Part shown: positions 52,120 to 60,915 of the stretch, one piece after another
How the letters are laid out: each line of letters begins with the position of its first letter
Position numbering within the stretch: position 1 is the first letter of the stretch
Source of the DNA: Actinobacteria bacterium IMCC26207
GTDB taxonomy: Bacteria; Actinomycetota; Acidimicrobiia; Acidimicrobiales; Microtrichaceae
Length of the DNA stretch: 64,000 bases
Assembly: GCA_001025035.1 (NCBI GenBank)
Contig: LCZK01000010.1
Coordinates: forward strand, 372,001-436,000
Direction of reading: 5' to 3'
Made by a program: the position numbers and the translations under genes
Notes under the pieces: model-generated
The model's input: only the letters and a program-made list of their open reading frames with translations
Database searches by the model: none
What the model was told of the DNA's origin: nothing

Positions 52120-54288
52120 ATGAAGGTTCACGGAGGTGTCGAGACGCTCACAGTGACAGGGGCCGAGGTGGGAGCCCATCTCGAGGTACGAGATTCACAG
52201 GGGAAGTTGCTCGTCACACTGATTGCAGATCACGCCGGGAATGCCCACTTGGCCTACGTGCCAGCGGAGCCAATAGTTCTTCGCAGTCAACAGGACCTTG
52301 CAGAAGCGCTCTCTGATGGCGAAGTCCTAGCGCCTGGCGACTACACGGTGGCCGATCTGGCCGTTCACGTACTCGCTGTTGATGACCATGCTGACCCTTC
52401 GCTCTATGAGCAGACTCTGTCGCCTGGGTTTGGCTACTTGCGTGTTCGAGATGGGGTGGACCTCTCAATCCTGGTCAGCTTTCCAGATGAGAACCTGTAT
52501 GGCGCTGGTCCGTATCCCACAGTCATCGAATACTCGGGATACGGGCCCTCGAACCCTGATGCGCCTCAGCCCGGAACGCTTATCGCGAATCTCATGGGCT
52601 TTGCCGTAGTTGGCGTCAATATGCGCGGGACGGGTTGCTCTGGGGGAGTCTTTGACATCTTCAGTCCGGCCCAAGCAGCTGACGGCTACGACGCTATCGA
52701 AACGGTTGCCCGTCAGCCTTGGGTCCTCCACAACCATGTGGGCATGGTTGGTCTGAGCTATCCCGGGATTAGCCAGCTGTATGTTGCGGCAACACGACCG
52801 CCAAGCCTGGCTGCGATTACACCACTATCGGTCATCGACGATCTCTGGCGCCAGCAATGGCCCGGAGGGATTTACAACGCCGGTTTCACCCGAGCATGGC
52901 TCGTTGCGAGAGATAAAGAGAGTGCTGCAGGTGGGATGACCTGGGATCAAGAACGCATCGATGCCGGTGACGAGGTAGCGAAACAGAATCAGATGATCCG
53001 AACCCAAAATTTTGATTTCGAACAATTCGGTCGTGCCATCGAAAACTTCCGGCCCACGATGGGTGCTCGTCGTGCTGCTTCGCTAGTTGATCAGATTGAA
53101 GTGCCGGTGTACCTCACAGGTGCTTGGCAGGACGAGCAGACGGGTAGCAGGTTTGCCCTGATGCTTGAATCCTTTGATTCAAGCCCCTCGCAGCGGTTCA
53201 ACCTGTTTAACGGCCATCACCCAGATGGCTACAGCCCGATGGTGATTTTGCGATGGTTTGAGTTTCTGTCCTTCCACGTAGCGCGGCGGGTTCCAGTCGT
53301 GCCCGAGTTGATCCGCAGTTTCGCTCCACTTCAGTTTGCTCAGGTTTTTGGGTACGACGCAGAGTTAGAGGGCGATCGTTTTGGGCATCATGCGGATGAT
53401 TTTGAGGCCGCTTTCGCAGAGTATCTAGCCGAGCCTCGGGTCAGAATCCTGTTCGAAAGCGGCGCAGGCCATGAGGTCACTGGGGCTACAGCACATCGTT
53501 ATGAGGTGCAGACTGACGCCTTTCCCCCGAAAGAGGTGAAGCCTCGGCGTTGGTACTTTGATCAGGGGGCAACACTGGTTGGGTCAGCCCCAGATGGCAG
53601 CGGAGCGGATTCCTACTCGGATGACCCCGCTGCAGGTGAACTGGCTTATTCGATGGAACTGCTGAGTGATTTGGATCAGTTCACTCGACCTACGGTGATC
53701 ATTGACTGGACACGCTTTAGTGATTCACACCGGGTGGCCTATCAGACTGCTCCGTTGACGGAGTCCGTGCTGATTGCTGGGTCAGGTCATGTAGATCTCT
53801 GGATGTGTGCGGGGAGTGCTGATACGGCTGTGCAGGTGACGCTGACCGAGGTTCGCCCAGATGGCATGGAGCAGCGATTGCAATGTGGTTGGCACCGCCC
53901 GATTCATGGGGTCGAGGACCCCGATCATTCCGATGGGCTGCGAGTGGATTACACCTTTCTCGAAAGCGATCGGCAAGAGCTTGTCCTGGGGGAGTGGAAG
54001 AGATTCCGGATTCCTATTCATCCGCTCGCTCATCTGCTCCGGGTGGGCTCTTGTTTGAGGGTGGCAGTGTCTACGCCCGGGCGCGATCACCCATTTTGGT
54101 GTTTCGAGAACCCGGTTGTCGAGGGTGCTACTCACTTAGTCGGGCGATCTGCTGATCACCCCTCCTCGCTCGTGTTACCAGTCTGGAGCCTTGACCTTGA
54201 TCACCCAGATGACTACCCGCCAGCGGGTTCGCTTCGGGGCCAGCCCAGCAGGCCGGCTGAGGTAATTCGGAATGTCGCGGTGAGCTAG
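52120..54288 (+). CDS. CocE/NonD family hydrolase (X-Pro dipeptidyl-peptidase type)
   Basis: This 722-residue alpha/beta hydrolase has the CocE/NonD core: PTVIEYSGYGPS, VVGVNMRGTGCSGG and the nucleophile elbow MVGLSYPGISQLY. A C-terminal beta-sandwich of the PepX_C type follows (FRIPIHPLAHLL and RVAVSTPGRDHPFW). An N-terminal beta domain of about 110 residues precedes the core. It should cleave an ester or peptide. GAGGGGA precedes the ATG at 52120. It follows pafA closely, and its stop overlaps the DUF3866 gene start. Confidence 0.88.
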   Translation: MKVHGGVETLTVTGAEVGAHLEVRDSQGKLLVTLIADHAGNAHLAYVPAEPIVLRSQQDLAEALSDGEVLAPGDYTVADLAVHVLAVDDHADPSLYEQTLSPGFGYLRVRDGVDLSILVSFPDENLYGAGPYPTVIEYSGYGPSNPDAPQPGTLIANLMGFAVVGVNMRGTGCSGGVFDIFSPAQAADGYDAIETVARQPWVLHNHVGMVGLSYPGISQLYVAATRPPSLAAITPLSVIDDLWRQQWPGGIYNAGFTRAWLVARDKESAAGGMTWDQERIDAGDEVAKQNQMIRTQNFDFEQFGRAIENFRPTMGARRAASLVDQIEVPVYLTGAWQDEQTGSRFALMLESFDSSPSQRFNLFNGHHPDGYSPMVILRWFEFLSFHVARRVPVVPELIRSFAPLQFAQVFGYDAELEGDRFGHHADDFEAAFAEYLAEPRVRILFESGAGHEVTGATAHRYEVQTDAFPPKEVKPRRWYFDQGATLVGSAPDGSGADSYSDDPAAGELAYSMELLSDLDQFTRPTVIIDWTRFSDSHRVAYQTAPLTESVLIAGSGHVDLWMCAGSADTAVQVTLTEVRPDGMEQRLQCGWHRPIHGVEDPDHSDGLRVDYTFLESDRQELVLGEWKRFRIPIHPLAHLLRVGSCLRVAVSTPGRDHPFWCFENPVVEGATHLVGRSADHPSSLVLPVWSLDLDHPDDYPPAGSLRGQPSRPAEVIRNVAVS

Positions 54289-55370
54289 TGCCAACCTTTC
54301 GCACTGCGACAGTGACAGAGATTCTGCAAGAACGGCCAGGGCTACAACGCGTAGCTGTTCGGATGCCGGATGGCGTTTCCGCTCGGGCGTACGCGCTCAC
54401 AGCACTCACTGGTGAGTGCGCCGTGGGCGATCAACTCATCTTGAACACCACCGCAGTTGAGTTGCAGCTAGGGACCGGCGGTTGGCATGTGGTTCATTGG
54501 AACCTCTCCCTCGAGGAGTTCATCTCACCTGGCCCCGATCACATTATGAAACTCCGCTATAGCAGCCTTCAGTTTGATGCTGGAACGGATGAATTAACCC
54601 ATCCCGAATGTGACCTACCCCTAGCTGCAACTCCGGTTGTGGTTTGTTCAGTTCACAGTCAAGTAGCAGCAGTGGCAGCTGCCTTTGCGCACTTCGCTCC
54701 GGATAAGGAACTCGCCTATGTGATGACCGATGGTGCATCGCTTCCCCTAGTTATCTCGGATTTGATTTGGGACCTACAGAGTCGGCAACTCATTGCAGGC
54801 ACGGTGACTGCCGGCCACGCCTTTGGAGGAGATCTTGAGGCAGTGAGTGTGCCCTCGGCGCTGGGCCTAGCAGTGCACATCCTCGGTGCAGATGCTGTTG
54901 TGGTCTGCATGGGCCCGGGCGTGGTTGGAACTGGAACTGCTCTTGGGACTACTGCTGTCGAGGTGGCATCCATTCTCGACACAGTCTCAGCTCTTGGAGG
55001 AACCCCCATTTTGTGCGTGCGTGCATCAAGTGGCGACCCGCGTCCGCGGCACCAAGGTCTGTCGCATCACACCATCACGATTGCGAGCCTGACGCAGTGC
55101 TCGCCTTGGGTTGCGGGCACACCTGCTACTGCTTCGGATCTTTCAGGTGTTCGAATCTCTGAAGCTTCAGCTGTGATTGACGCTGCGGAGATCATGGATT
55201 CGGCGGGACTCAAAACCACAACCATGGGACGCACAGTGAGCGAGGATCTCCTCTTTTTCGAACACGCCGTGGCGGCAGGAGCCCTGGCGGCGGAAATGTT
55301 GGGAGCGCAAAACTTGCTAGCAGAGATGATGCCCCGGGATGCGCACTCCGCCGTTCGCCCGACCCAATAA
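54288..55370 (+). CDS. DUF3866 family protein
   Basis: This 360-residue protein matches DUF3866. It has MPTFRTATVTEILQERPG, YALTALTGECAVGDQLILNTTAVEL and HVVHWNL, then IMKLRYSSLQ and GTVTAGHAFGGDLEAVSVPSAL with the metal- or ligand-like Gly-rich loops, and SALGGTPILCVRASSGDPRPRH. Function unknown. The start is a GTG whose G is the last base of the preceding TAG stop. Confidence 0.87.
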   Translation: MPTFRTATVTEILQERPGLQRVAVRMPDGVSARAYALTALTGECAVGDQLILNTTAVELQLGTGGWHVVHWNLSLEEFISPGPDHIMKLRYSSLQFDAGTDELTHPECDLPLAATPVVVCSVHSQVAAVAAAFAHFAPDKELAYVMTDGASLPLVISDLIWDLQSRQLIAGTVTAGHAFGGDLEAVSVPSALGLAVHILGADAVVVCMGPGVVGTGTALGTTAVEVASILDTVSALGGTPILCVRASSGDPRPRHQGLSHHTITIASLTQCSPWVAGTPATASDLSGVRISEASAVIDAAEIMDSAGLKTTTMGRTVSEDLLFFEHAVAAGALAAEMLGAQNLLAEMMPRDAHSAVRPTQ

Positions 55371-55379
55371 GATCAAGTC

Positions 55380-56342
55380 GTGGCAAGGGTAGAGCGACTC
55401 CTGAATCTGGTGGCGGCATTGATCGACACCACAACTCCGCTAACAGCGGAGCAAATCCGTATTCGAGTGCCTGGCTATCCAAACGCTGAGTCTGGTCAGT
55501 CTGATGCTGCATTTCATAGGGCTTTCGAGCGAGATAAGGAGTCTCTGCGAGAGGTTGGGATACCTATCGAGACAGTCGAGGTTCACCACTTCGAACAGCC
55601 GCGTGCTGCTTACACAATCATCCGTGACAGCTATGAGTTGCCAGATCTTGGCCTCGAACTCGAGGAACTCGCAGCCCTTCACTTAGCAGCAACCATGATT
55701 CAAGCGGAGGGGCTTGACCCGGATGATCTTGAAGAGGGGCTTCGCAAGCTCGGTGGCCTTGCTTCGGCTGCGGCTGCAAGCGCCGCCCCTGTCGGTGCAG
55801 TTCCCATGCCTCCACAACTCTTGACGCTGTTCGCCTGCACGTTGGAGCGGCGTGTGGCCAGCTTTGAGTATGAAGGCGCCCCCCGACAGGTGCAGCCGTA
55901 TCGTCTGGAGTACCGGCGCGGGCATTGGTACATGACTGGCTTCGACTTAGACCGCGAAGCGCAGCGAAGCTTTCGACTCGACAGGTTGACAGGTCCAGTG
56001 GATTCCGGTGCCGCGGATTCCTATGCGTTGCCCGAAGTGATCGAGGGAGTGCTGCTTCGTCAGTGGGAGATTGGTGCTGGAGAAGTGAGGTTAGCCAGAG
56101 TGCTGATTGACTCAGAGATCGCCCCCGCAGTGCTTGCAGAAGATCCAGACTTGAGAGTTGCTGAAACTCGAACTGACGGCTCGCTCGTGTTGGAACTTGA
56201 TGTACGAAATCCGGGTGGCTTGAGGAGCTTCATGATGAATTTCCTTGACCGAGCCGAAATTTTGTCGCCTGCTGAGTTTCGTGACGATCTCGTTTCATGG
56301 CTGAGCAGCTTTGTCACTTCCGAGGCTGAGAGGTCAGCGTGA
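55380..56342 (+). CDS. pafB: WYL-domain regulator PafB
   Basis: This 320-residue protein has an N-terminal winged helix (ARVERLLNLVAALIDTTTPLTAEQIR) and a WYL domain with YRLEYRRGHWYMTGFDLDREAQRSFRLDRL. It forms a regulator with PafC that controls DNA-damage genes in mycobacteria independently of LexA. The GTG start follows DUF3866 by ten bases. Its stop overlaps pafC by four bases. Confidence 0.93.
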   Translation: MARVERLLNLVAALIDTTTPLTAEQIRIRVPGYPNAESGQSDAAFHRAFERDKESLREVGIPIETVEVHHFEQPRAAYTIIRDSYELPDLGLELEELAALHLAATMIQAEGLDPDDLEEGLRKLGGLASAAAASAAPVGAVPMPPQLLTLFACTLERRVASFEYEGAPRQVQPYRLEYRRGHWYMTGFDLDREAQRSFRLDRLTGPVDSGAADSYALPEVIEGVLLRQWEIGAGEVRLARVLIDSEIAPAVLAEDPDLRVAETRTDGSLVLELDVRNPGGLRSFMMNFLDRAEILSPAEFRDDLVSWLSSFVTSEAERSA

Positions 56343-57292
56343 GTGGCATTGCAGCGCCTGATCGGGTGCAGCGCATTCTGGCAGTCATTCCGTGGATTGT
56401 TCACAATCCTGGGACTCCTCTGACTGAGATCGCTCAACGGTTCGGTCTCAGCAAAGAGGATCTCCGTAAGGACTTGGAACTTGTGTTCTATGGGGTTGGG
56501 CTCTATCCCTTTACCCCAGACGTACTCGTTGAGGTGAGTTTCGAGAATGACTGTGTGACCGTCAACTTGGCGGACTACTTTCACCGACCGGTTCGCCTGA
56601 CTCACGAGGAAGCCCTCACGCTGCTGGCTGGTGGACGTGCTGTTCTGGGTCGAGACGGGTCAGATCCCGAAGGGGTCTTGCGTAGCGCAGTACAGAAATT
56701 GTCGGCTGTTCTCGGTGAGGGCGAAGTGTCTGCTGTCGAAGTCGCTTTGGGACCAGCCGATCCGAGGATCCTTCAGGTGCTGCAGAAGGCCGTCGAGGAG
56801 AGTTCGGTTCTAGCTCTGAGCTACTTCAGTTACGGCCGAGATCAGGCCACTGACCGAGAGGTTGATCCCTACAGCGTTCTCAGTCGAGAAGGTCATTGGT
56901 ACCTGCTTGCCTATTGCCACCTGATGGAGGCCGAGCGACTCTTTAGAGTGGATCGGGTCCAGAAAGCTGAGTTGACTGGTGATTCCTTCGACCCGCCAGA
57001 TTCGATAAGCCAAGTTGGAGCCACGCTGTCTGGAACCTCTCGCTCTGTTGAATTGATGGGCCCCGAGTCGATTTCTTGGGTAGCCGACGCCTACCCGTAT
57101 GACGTCTTTGAACAGAATCCGGACGGCACCGTGCGCTTAGTCCTGCCAGTTACTGCCACTCCTTGGCTGGAACGATTGTTGTTGCGCCTCGACCCGTCAA
57201 CCGTGGCCACTGATGGTCTTACGGGGGAATCGCTGAGCCGGGTCCGTTCTGCGGCAGCGCAAAGAATTCTGAATCGCTATCTCCCCACATGA
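56339..57292 (+). CDS. pafC: WYL-domain regulator PafC
   Basis: This 317-residue protein has a helix-turn-helix near the N-terminus (ERVQRILAVIPWIVHNPGTPLTEIAQRFGLS-like) and a WYL domain with ALSYFSYGRDQATDREVDPYSVLSREGHWYLLAYCHLMEAERLFRVDRV in separate short parts. It pairs with PafB, and the GTGA overlap fits equal production. In Mycobacterium the tat genes come next; here signal peptidase I and others intervene. Confidence 0.93.
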   Translation: MSGIAAPDRVQRILAVIPWIVHNPGTPLTEIAQRFGLSKEDLRKDLELVFYGVGLYPFTPDVLVEVSFENDCVTVNLADYFHRPVRLTHEEALTLLAGGRAVLGRDGSDPEGVLRSAVQKLSAVLGEGEVSAVEVALGPADPRILQVLQKAVEESSVLALSYFSYGRDQATDREVDPYSVLSREGHWYLLAYCHLMEAERLFRVDRVQKAELTGDSFDPPDSISQVGATLSGTSRSVELMGPESISWVADAYPYDVFEQNPDGTVRLVLPVTATPWLERLLLRLDPSTVATDGLTGESLSRVRSAAAQRILNRYLPT

Positions 57293-57367
57293 CACTGCTG
57301 GCTTGAAGATGTAATTCCTCAGCTCTGGCTGCTCTGAGCCAAGGCTGTGGCCTGTAACCTACGCCGG

Positions 57368-58051
57368 GTGACAGATCAACCGCATGACTCCCCACCCGAG
57401 TCACCTACCGCTGCAGCTAGCGACACAAGTTTGCAATCCACAGAAACACCAGTTGCCGCAGTGGAAATGCAGCCCGGATCGGCAGTGAATCGCAAGAGCA
57501 TCGCCCGGCGCCAGCGTGCGGCATCTCTGCGCAATCTTCTCGAGTGGGTTGCAGTCATTGTCGGTGCTGTGCTCGTAGCAGTGCTGATTAAGACCTTCCT
57601 AGTTCAGGCCTTTCGCATTCCCTCTGAATCCATGGTCCCCACGCTCGAAATTGGGGATCGTGTACTGGTGAACAAGCTGAGTTATAAGGCGCATGACATC
57701 AACCGCGGAGATGTGGTGGTGTTTACTCGCCCCCCAGGATTGCCCGCTGGGCCGGGTGAGCCAGAGGACCTGATTAAGAGGGTCATCGGGGTACCCGGCG
57801 ACACTGTTCAAGCCAAAGACGGTTCCATGTATGTCAATGGCAAGCTACTTGAGGAGCCGTATTTGCCTCCCGGGACCTCTACGGTCAACCTTGATAAGCC
57901 CGTGACGCTCCAAGAAGGCCAGGCATGGGTAATGGGAGATAATCGCAACAACTCTCAAGACAGCCGCGTATTTGGGCCGATCGAAACCAGCACAGTCATT
58001 GGTCGTGCATTTACCATCATGTGGCCACCTGGCAGGATTGGCTCGCTGTAG
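57368..58051 (+). CDS. lepB: Signal peptidase I
   Basis: This protein of about 227 residues has a cytoplasmic N-terminus, one membrane helix (LEWVAVIVGAVLVAVLIKTFLV) and an outer catalytic domain. The nucleophile Ser is in RIPSESMVPTL, the catalytic Lys in LIKRVIGVPGD, and the C-terminal signature is MGDNRNNSQDSR. It removes signal peptides from exported proteins. The GTG at 57368 is preferred because upstream residues have no homology. Location between pafC and the tat genes is not the usual order. Confidence 0.92.
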   Translation: MTDQPHDSPPESPTAAASDTSLQSTETPVAAVEMQPGSAVNRKSIARRQRAASLRNLLEWVAVIVGAVLVAVLIKTFLVQAFRIPSESMVPTLEIGDRVLVNKLSYKAHDINRGDVVVFTRPPGLPAGPGEPEDLIKRVIGVPGDTVQAKDGSMYVNGKLLEEPYLPPGTSTVNLDKPVTLQEGQAWVMGDNRNNSQDSRVFGPIETSTVIGRAFTIMWPPGRIGSL

Positions 58052-58765
58052 CTACTCGCTGTCTTGTGACGCCAAGTCGACCATGCGGTCAACGTGGTCA
58101 CTGAACACCCCGTCGATACCCATCTGCAACAGGGCGCCGATTGTCCGCTCGTACTGTGCATCCCAGCCGAGTGTGAACCGGGTAAACCTGTGAAACAACG
58201 TGACCTGCCCGGCGCTCCATTCGCTGTGATGCAGATTCACCGCATCTATTCCAGCTTGGCGAAGTTGGGCTGCGTGACGCTCTGCACCAAAACTCATTGC
58301 GGTGAGACGCGTGGAATGGACTAAACGGGCAGGTCGGCTGAGCTCACGCCAAGATTCCAACAACTCCAAGTCAGGGTGACATAGCCAGAGCTGTTCGCAG
58401 GCTCCAAATGACCGAGCAACCCGCAGGACTTCTTGCGTTGCGTTTGGATCCTTAATGTCGAGGGAGAGCGCATACTCCTGACCGCACTCCTCATACAGTT
58501 CCGCCAAAGACGGAATATGCGGGGGTAGCTCCTGACGATGTACAGATGAGATCGGTTTGCGCCGAAATGTGCCACCAACCACGCCGTCGTGGTCGAGCAC
58601 AGCGACACCGTCAGCAGTAATCCAGACGTCGCTCTCTAGGCCGGTTGCGCCAAGTCGTAATCCGAGTGTGAAGGCCTCAAGGGTGTTGTCCGGAGCGTGA
58701 GCCCGGGCACCACGATGGGCAAAAAGCACTGCCTCTGCCTCAAGAGTAGGAAATTCAGGGTTCAT
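58052..58765 (-). CDS. Glycerophosphodiester phosphodiesterase (GDPD family), second copy
   Basis: This 237-residue GDPD protein has FAHRGARAHAPDNTLEAFTLGLRLGATGLESDVWITADGVAVLDHDGVV with the His/Glu/Asp metal site and the C-terminal GIDGVFSDHVDRMV. It is only distantly like the copy at 8403-9209, so it is not a recent duplicate. It is convergent with lepB: its stop codon is directly after the lepB stop (TAGCTA). The ATG at 58765 is chosen for homology. A longer frame from 58960 has no similarity in its first 65 residues. Confidence 0.85.
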   Translation of the reverse strand: MNPEFPTLEAEAVLFAHRGARAHAPDNTLEAFTLGLRLGATGLESDVWITADGVAVLDHDGVVGGTFRRKPISSVHRQELPPHIPSLAELYEECGQEYALSLDIKDPNATQEVLRVARSFGACEQLWLCHPDLELLESWRELSRPARLVHSTRLTAMSFGAERHAAQLRQAGIDAVNLHHSEWSAGQVTLFHRFTRFTLGWDAQYERTIGALLQMGIDGVFSDHVDRMVDLASQDSE

Positions 58766-58941
58766 CAGGATGAATATTGCCACTGAATGCAGGGAATTAG
58801 GGCCATGTCGGAGCCCACAGCACGGGTATCCAAGCCAAACAGGCCTTAACAGAGTAAAAAAATGAAAAGGTTGAGGGGAAAGTTCAACCCTGCCCCATAT
58901 GCGGCCGATAGTAATCAGGTACGTGACACAAGGAGACACTG
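58766..58941. other. Divergent intergenic region with a short inverted repeat
   Basis: This 176-base gap lies between the second GDPD gene and the zinc ribbon gene. It contains the inverted pair GGTTGA (58869-58874) / TCAACC (58884-58889) and an A-run. No confident promoter was identified. AAGGAG (58930-58935) is the ribosome site of the zinc ribbon gene. Confidence 0.35.
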
Positions 58942-59271
58942 ATGGCACTGATTCGAGCAACCTGTAGCGACTGCGGCGACGTTGAACTGCGTTCCCGAGA
59001 CCTTCGGGTTCGTACCTGTATCGACACAGCCGAAGCTACCTACCTGTTCCGCTGCCCAGTCTGTCGAATGATCGAAGTCCGTGCGGCAGAAGACCACGTA
59101 GTCGACGTGTTGCTCGCCGCCGGAGTGCAGTCAGAAGATTGGCTGCTGCCAGCAGAACTTCACGAAGTGCATCAGGGTGAATCCATTGATCACGATGATG
59201 TTCTGGACTTTCATCACCTGCTGAGCACCCCCGACTGGTACACCACCTTGACCACCATGACAGACCGATAA
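58942..59271 (+). CDS. Small zinc-ribbon protein
   Basis: This 109-residue protein has two CxxC pairs (CSDCGD and CPVCRM) about 26 residues apart, typical of a zinc ribbon. An acidic, helical C-terminal half contains His/Asp-rich DHDDVLDFHHLL. AAGGAG lies well placed before the ATG. A strong terminator hairpin follows it at 59287. It resembles small conserved actinobacterial proteins of unknown function. Confidence 0.75.
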   Translation: MALIRATCSDCGDVELRSRDLRVRTCIDTAEATYLFRCPVCRMIEVRAAEDHVVDVLLAAGVQSEDWLLPAELHEVHQGESIDHDDVLDFHHLLSTPDWYTTLTTMTDR

Positions 59272-59286
59272 TCGATTTTGCTCTCC

Positions 59287-59330
59287 GGGGCGTCCCGCTG
59301 CTTCGTGCCGGGACGTCCCGCTGTATTTTT
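59287..59330 (+). terminator. Intrinsic terminator after the zinc ribbon gene
   Basis: An 11-bp stem (GGGGCGTCCCG / CGGGACGTCCC with one G-U pair) with an 11-base loop is followed at six bases by ATTTTT. It lies 15 bases after the stop codon. It should end transcription before the small-protein/tatB-tatC-helY group. Confidence 0.75.
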
Positions 59331-59395
59331 GGCAGGGTTCAGGGGTGATTTCTGAAGGTTCCGATCTTGCGGGTTTTGCAGGGTATCTTTTCTAG

Positions 59396-59590
59396 GTGTT
59401 CGCTGTAGCTGTAACCCTTGCTGTGCTCCTTGCCTCGATGGCGCTGATCTATCTGGCAATTCAGAAACTGTCTCAGGCCGGCGAGGAACTGCAAGTGCAA
59501 CAGTTTGTTCCTGCGGTGCAAGTAGCCGAAGAGCTACGGCATGCCTCAGATGAGTTGAGTTCCAAGGTGGATGAACGGACCAAGGGGTAG
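59396..59590 (+). CDS. Small single-helix membrane protein upstream of tatB
   Basis: This 64-residue protein has an N-terminal membrane helix (AVAVTLAVLLASMALIYLAI) and a charged helical tail (AGEELQVQQFVPAVQVAEELRHASDEL, shown in pieces). The start is a GTG. It does not have the TatA/TatB Gly-Pro hinge. It ends nine bases before the tatB start, so it probably belongs to the same transcript. Function unknown. Confidence 0.55.
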   Translation: MFAVAVTLAVLLASMALIYLAIQKLSQAGEELQVQQFVPAVQVAEELRHASDELSSKVDERTKG

Positions 59591-59599
59591 CGCGCAGCA

Positions 59600-60103
59600 A
59601 TGTTCAATGTGACAGGCGGCGAGTTGATCATCATTTTAGCGGTCGCTCTTGTCGTTCTTGGCCCAGAGCGCATTCCCGAGGTTGCGCGCAGCGCCGGTCG
59701 CATGATCAACAAGATCAAGACGATGACTGAGGGGTTCAGCAGCGGGGTATCGGACGTGATGGACGACCCGGCGATGAAGCCCTTTAAGGAACTCACTGAA
59801 CTTGCAGCGAATCCTCGACAGAAGTTGGCTGAGTACGCTCTCGAGGCCGAAGCCGAGGAGCGGGCCAAGAAAGAGGCTGCACGTCAAGCAGCAGATGAAC
59901 CAGTTGCTACTGAGTTGGCCGAGCCGGAGCCAGAAGCTGAAGTAGACCCAGAGGAACTCGCCGAGCCAGAGACTGAAGCTGAAGTCGACCTAGAGCAGCT
60001 CGCCGAGCCCGAGACAGAGCTAGAGCTAGAGGCCGAGCCAGAAATAGTGGCAGTTGCCGAGCCGGAGATTGAGACCCAGACGGTTGCGGTGCAGGACCCA
60101 TGA
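59600..60103 (+). CDS. tatB: Twin-arginine translocation protein, TatB-like with acidic repeat tail
   Basis: This 167-residue protein has the TatA/B start: one helix (GGELIIILAVALVVLG) and the hinge GPERIPEVARSAGRMINKIK, which is closer to TatB (Gly-Pro-Glu-Arg) than to TatA. It ends in a Glu-rich tail of about 14-residue repeats. In Mycobacterium the gene at this place is called tatA. It forms the translocase with TatC. The stop overlaps the tatC ATG (ATGA). Confidence 0.85.
   Translation: MFNVTGGELIIILAVALVVLGPERIPEVARSAGRMINKIKTMTEGFSSGVSDVMDDPAMKPFKELTELAANPRQKLAEYALEAEAEERAKKEAARQAADEPVATELAEPEPEAEVDPEELAEPETEAEVDLEQLAEPETELELEAEPEIVAVAEPEIETQTVAVQDP
59921..60046 (+). repeat. 42-bp tandem repeats in the tatB tail
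   Basis: Units begin at 59921, 59963 and 60005 with a shared pattern GAGCC.GAG. They encode the 14-residue repeat EPE(T/P)EAEVDxExLA. The second unit copies the first with about 80-90% identity and the third is decayed. The array keeps the frame. Confidence 0.7.
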
Positions 60104-60915
60104 GTAGACCGTCATGGTTCAAAGGAGCTGAACGCGAGGGGGGTGATATGACCCTGAGTGATCACCTGCGCGAGTTTCGCTACCGCTTGTTGATCTGCGT
60201 GGTAGCTGTGCTTGTGGCGATGCTGCCGGCCTGGTTCTTTTATAACTGGTTGCTAGAGATTCTTAACGCCCCCTATTGCAACGCACTTCGCGGCGTGGAT
60301 CCAGGATCGGATTGCAAGTTTCTGGTCACGAACTTGCTTGACCCGTTTTCTTTGAGGTTAAAAGTCGCAGGTTATGGCGGGCTCTTCTTAGCTTTGCCGA
60401 TCATCCTCTGGCAGTTGTGGCGGTTCATTGCACCTGGCCTATACAAAAAGGAACGACGTTATGCACTCGCATTCGTGCTGTCCTCGTTCTTTTTGTTCAC
60501 AGCTGGCGCAATCGTGGCTTACTTCACCCTGAGCCAGGCGGTGAACTTTCTTGTTCGGGTTGGCGGACCAGAGATCGACATTCGATCGGGGCCGGTTGAG
60601 TTTGTGCGACTCTCGCTGTTCATGATGCTGGCATTCGGGACTGGCTTCTTGTTCCCTGTGGTGCTGGTTGCTTTGCAGATGATTGGAGTCGTCTCTCCGC
60701 AGCAACTCTCATCCTGGCGGCGGCAGACTGTTCTGATCATTGTGATCCTCGCGGCAGCGATCACTCCCAGCGGTGACCCCATTTCTTTGGCGGCGCTAGC
60801 AATTCCGATGTACATCTTTTATGAGATTGCAGTGGTGATCGGGCGTGTGCTCGTTCGCCAGAAGAACAAGGGCGAGGAATCCTCATCCACGGAGTCGGAC
60901 GAGGCGGCAGTCTGA
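60100..60915 (+). CDS. tatC: Sec-independent translocase TatC
   Basis: This 271-residue membrane protein has six helices. Its N-terminus has the conserved DHLREFRYRLL that binds twin-arginine signal peptides, and PFSLRLKVAGYGGLFLALP and FRFP-type segments (GTGFLFPVVLV) are present. The C-terminus is acidic and cytoplasmic. Its stop overlaps the proposed CTG start of helY. Confidence 0.95.
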   Translation: MSRPSWFKGAEREGGDMTLSDHLREFRYRLLICVVAVLVAMLPAWFFYNWLLEILNAPYCNALRGVDPGSDCKFLVTNLLDPFSLRLKVAGYGGLFLALPIILWQLWRFIAPGLYKKERRYALAFVLSSFFLFTAGAIVAYFTLSQAVNFLVRVGGPEIDIRSGPVEFVRLSLFMMLAFGTGFLFPVVLVALQMIGVVSPQQLSSWRRQTVLIIVILAAAITPSGDPISLAALAIPMYIFYEIAVVIGRVLVRQKNKGEESSSTESDEAAV

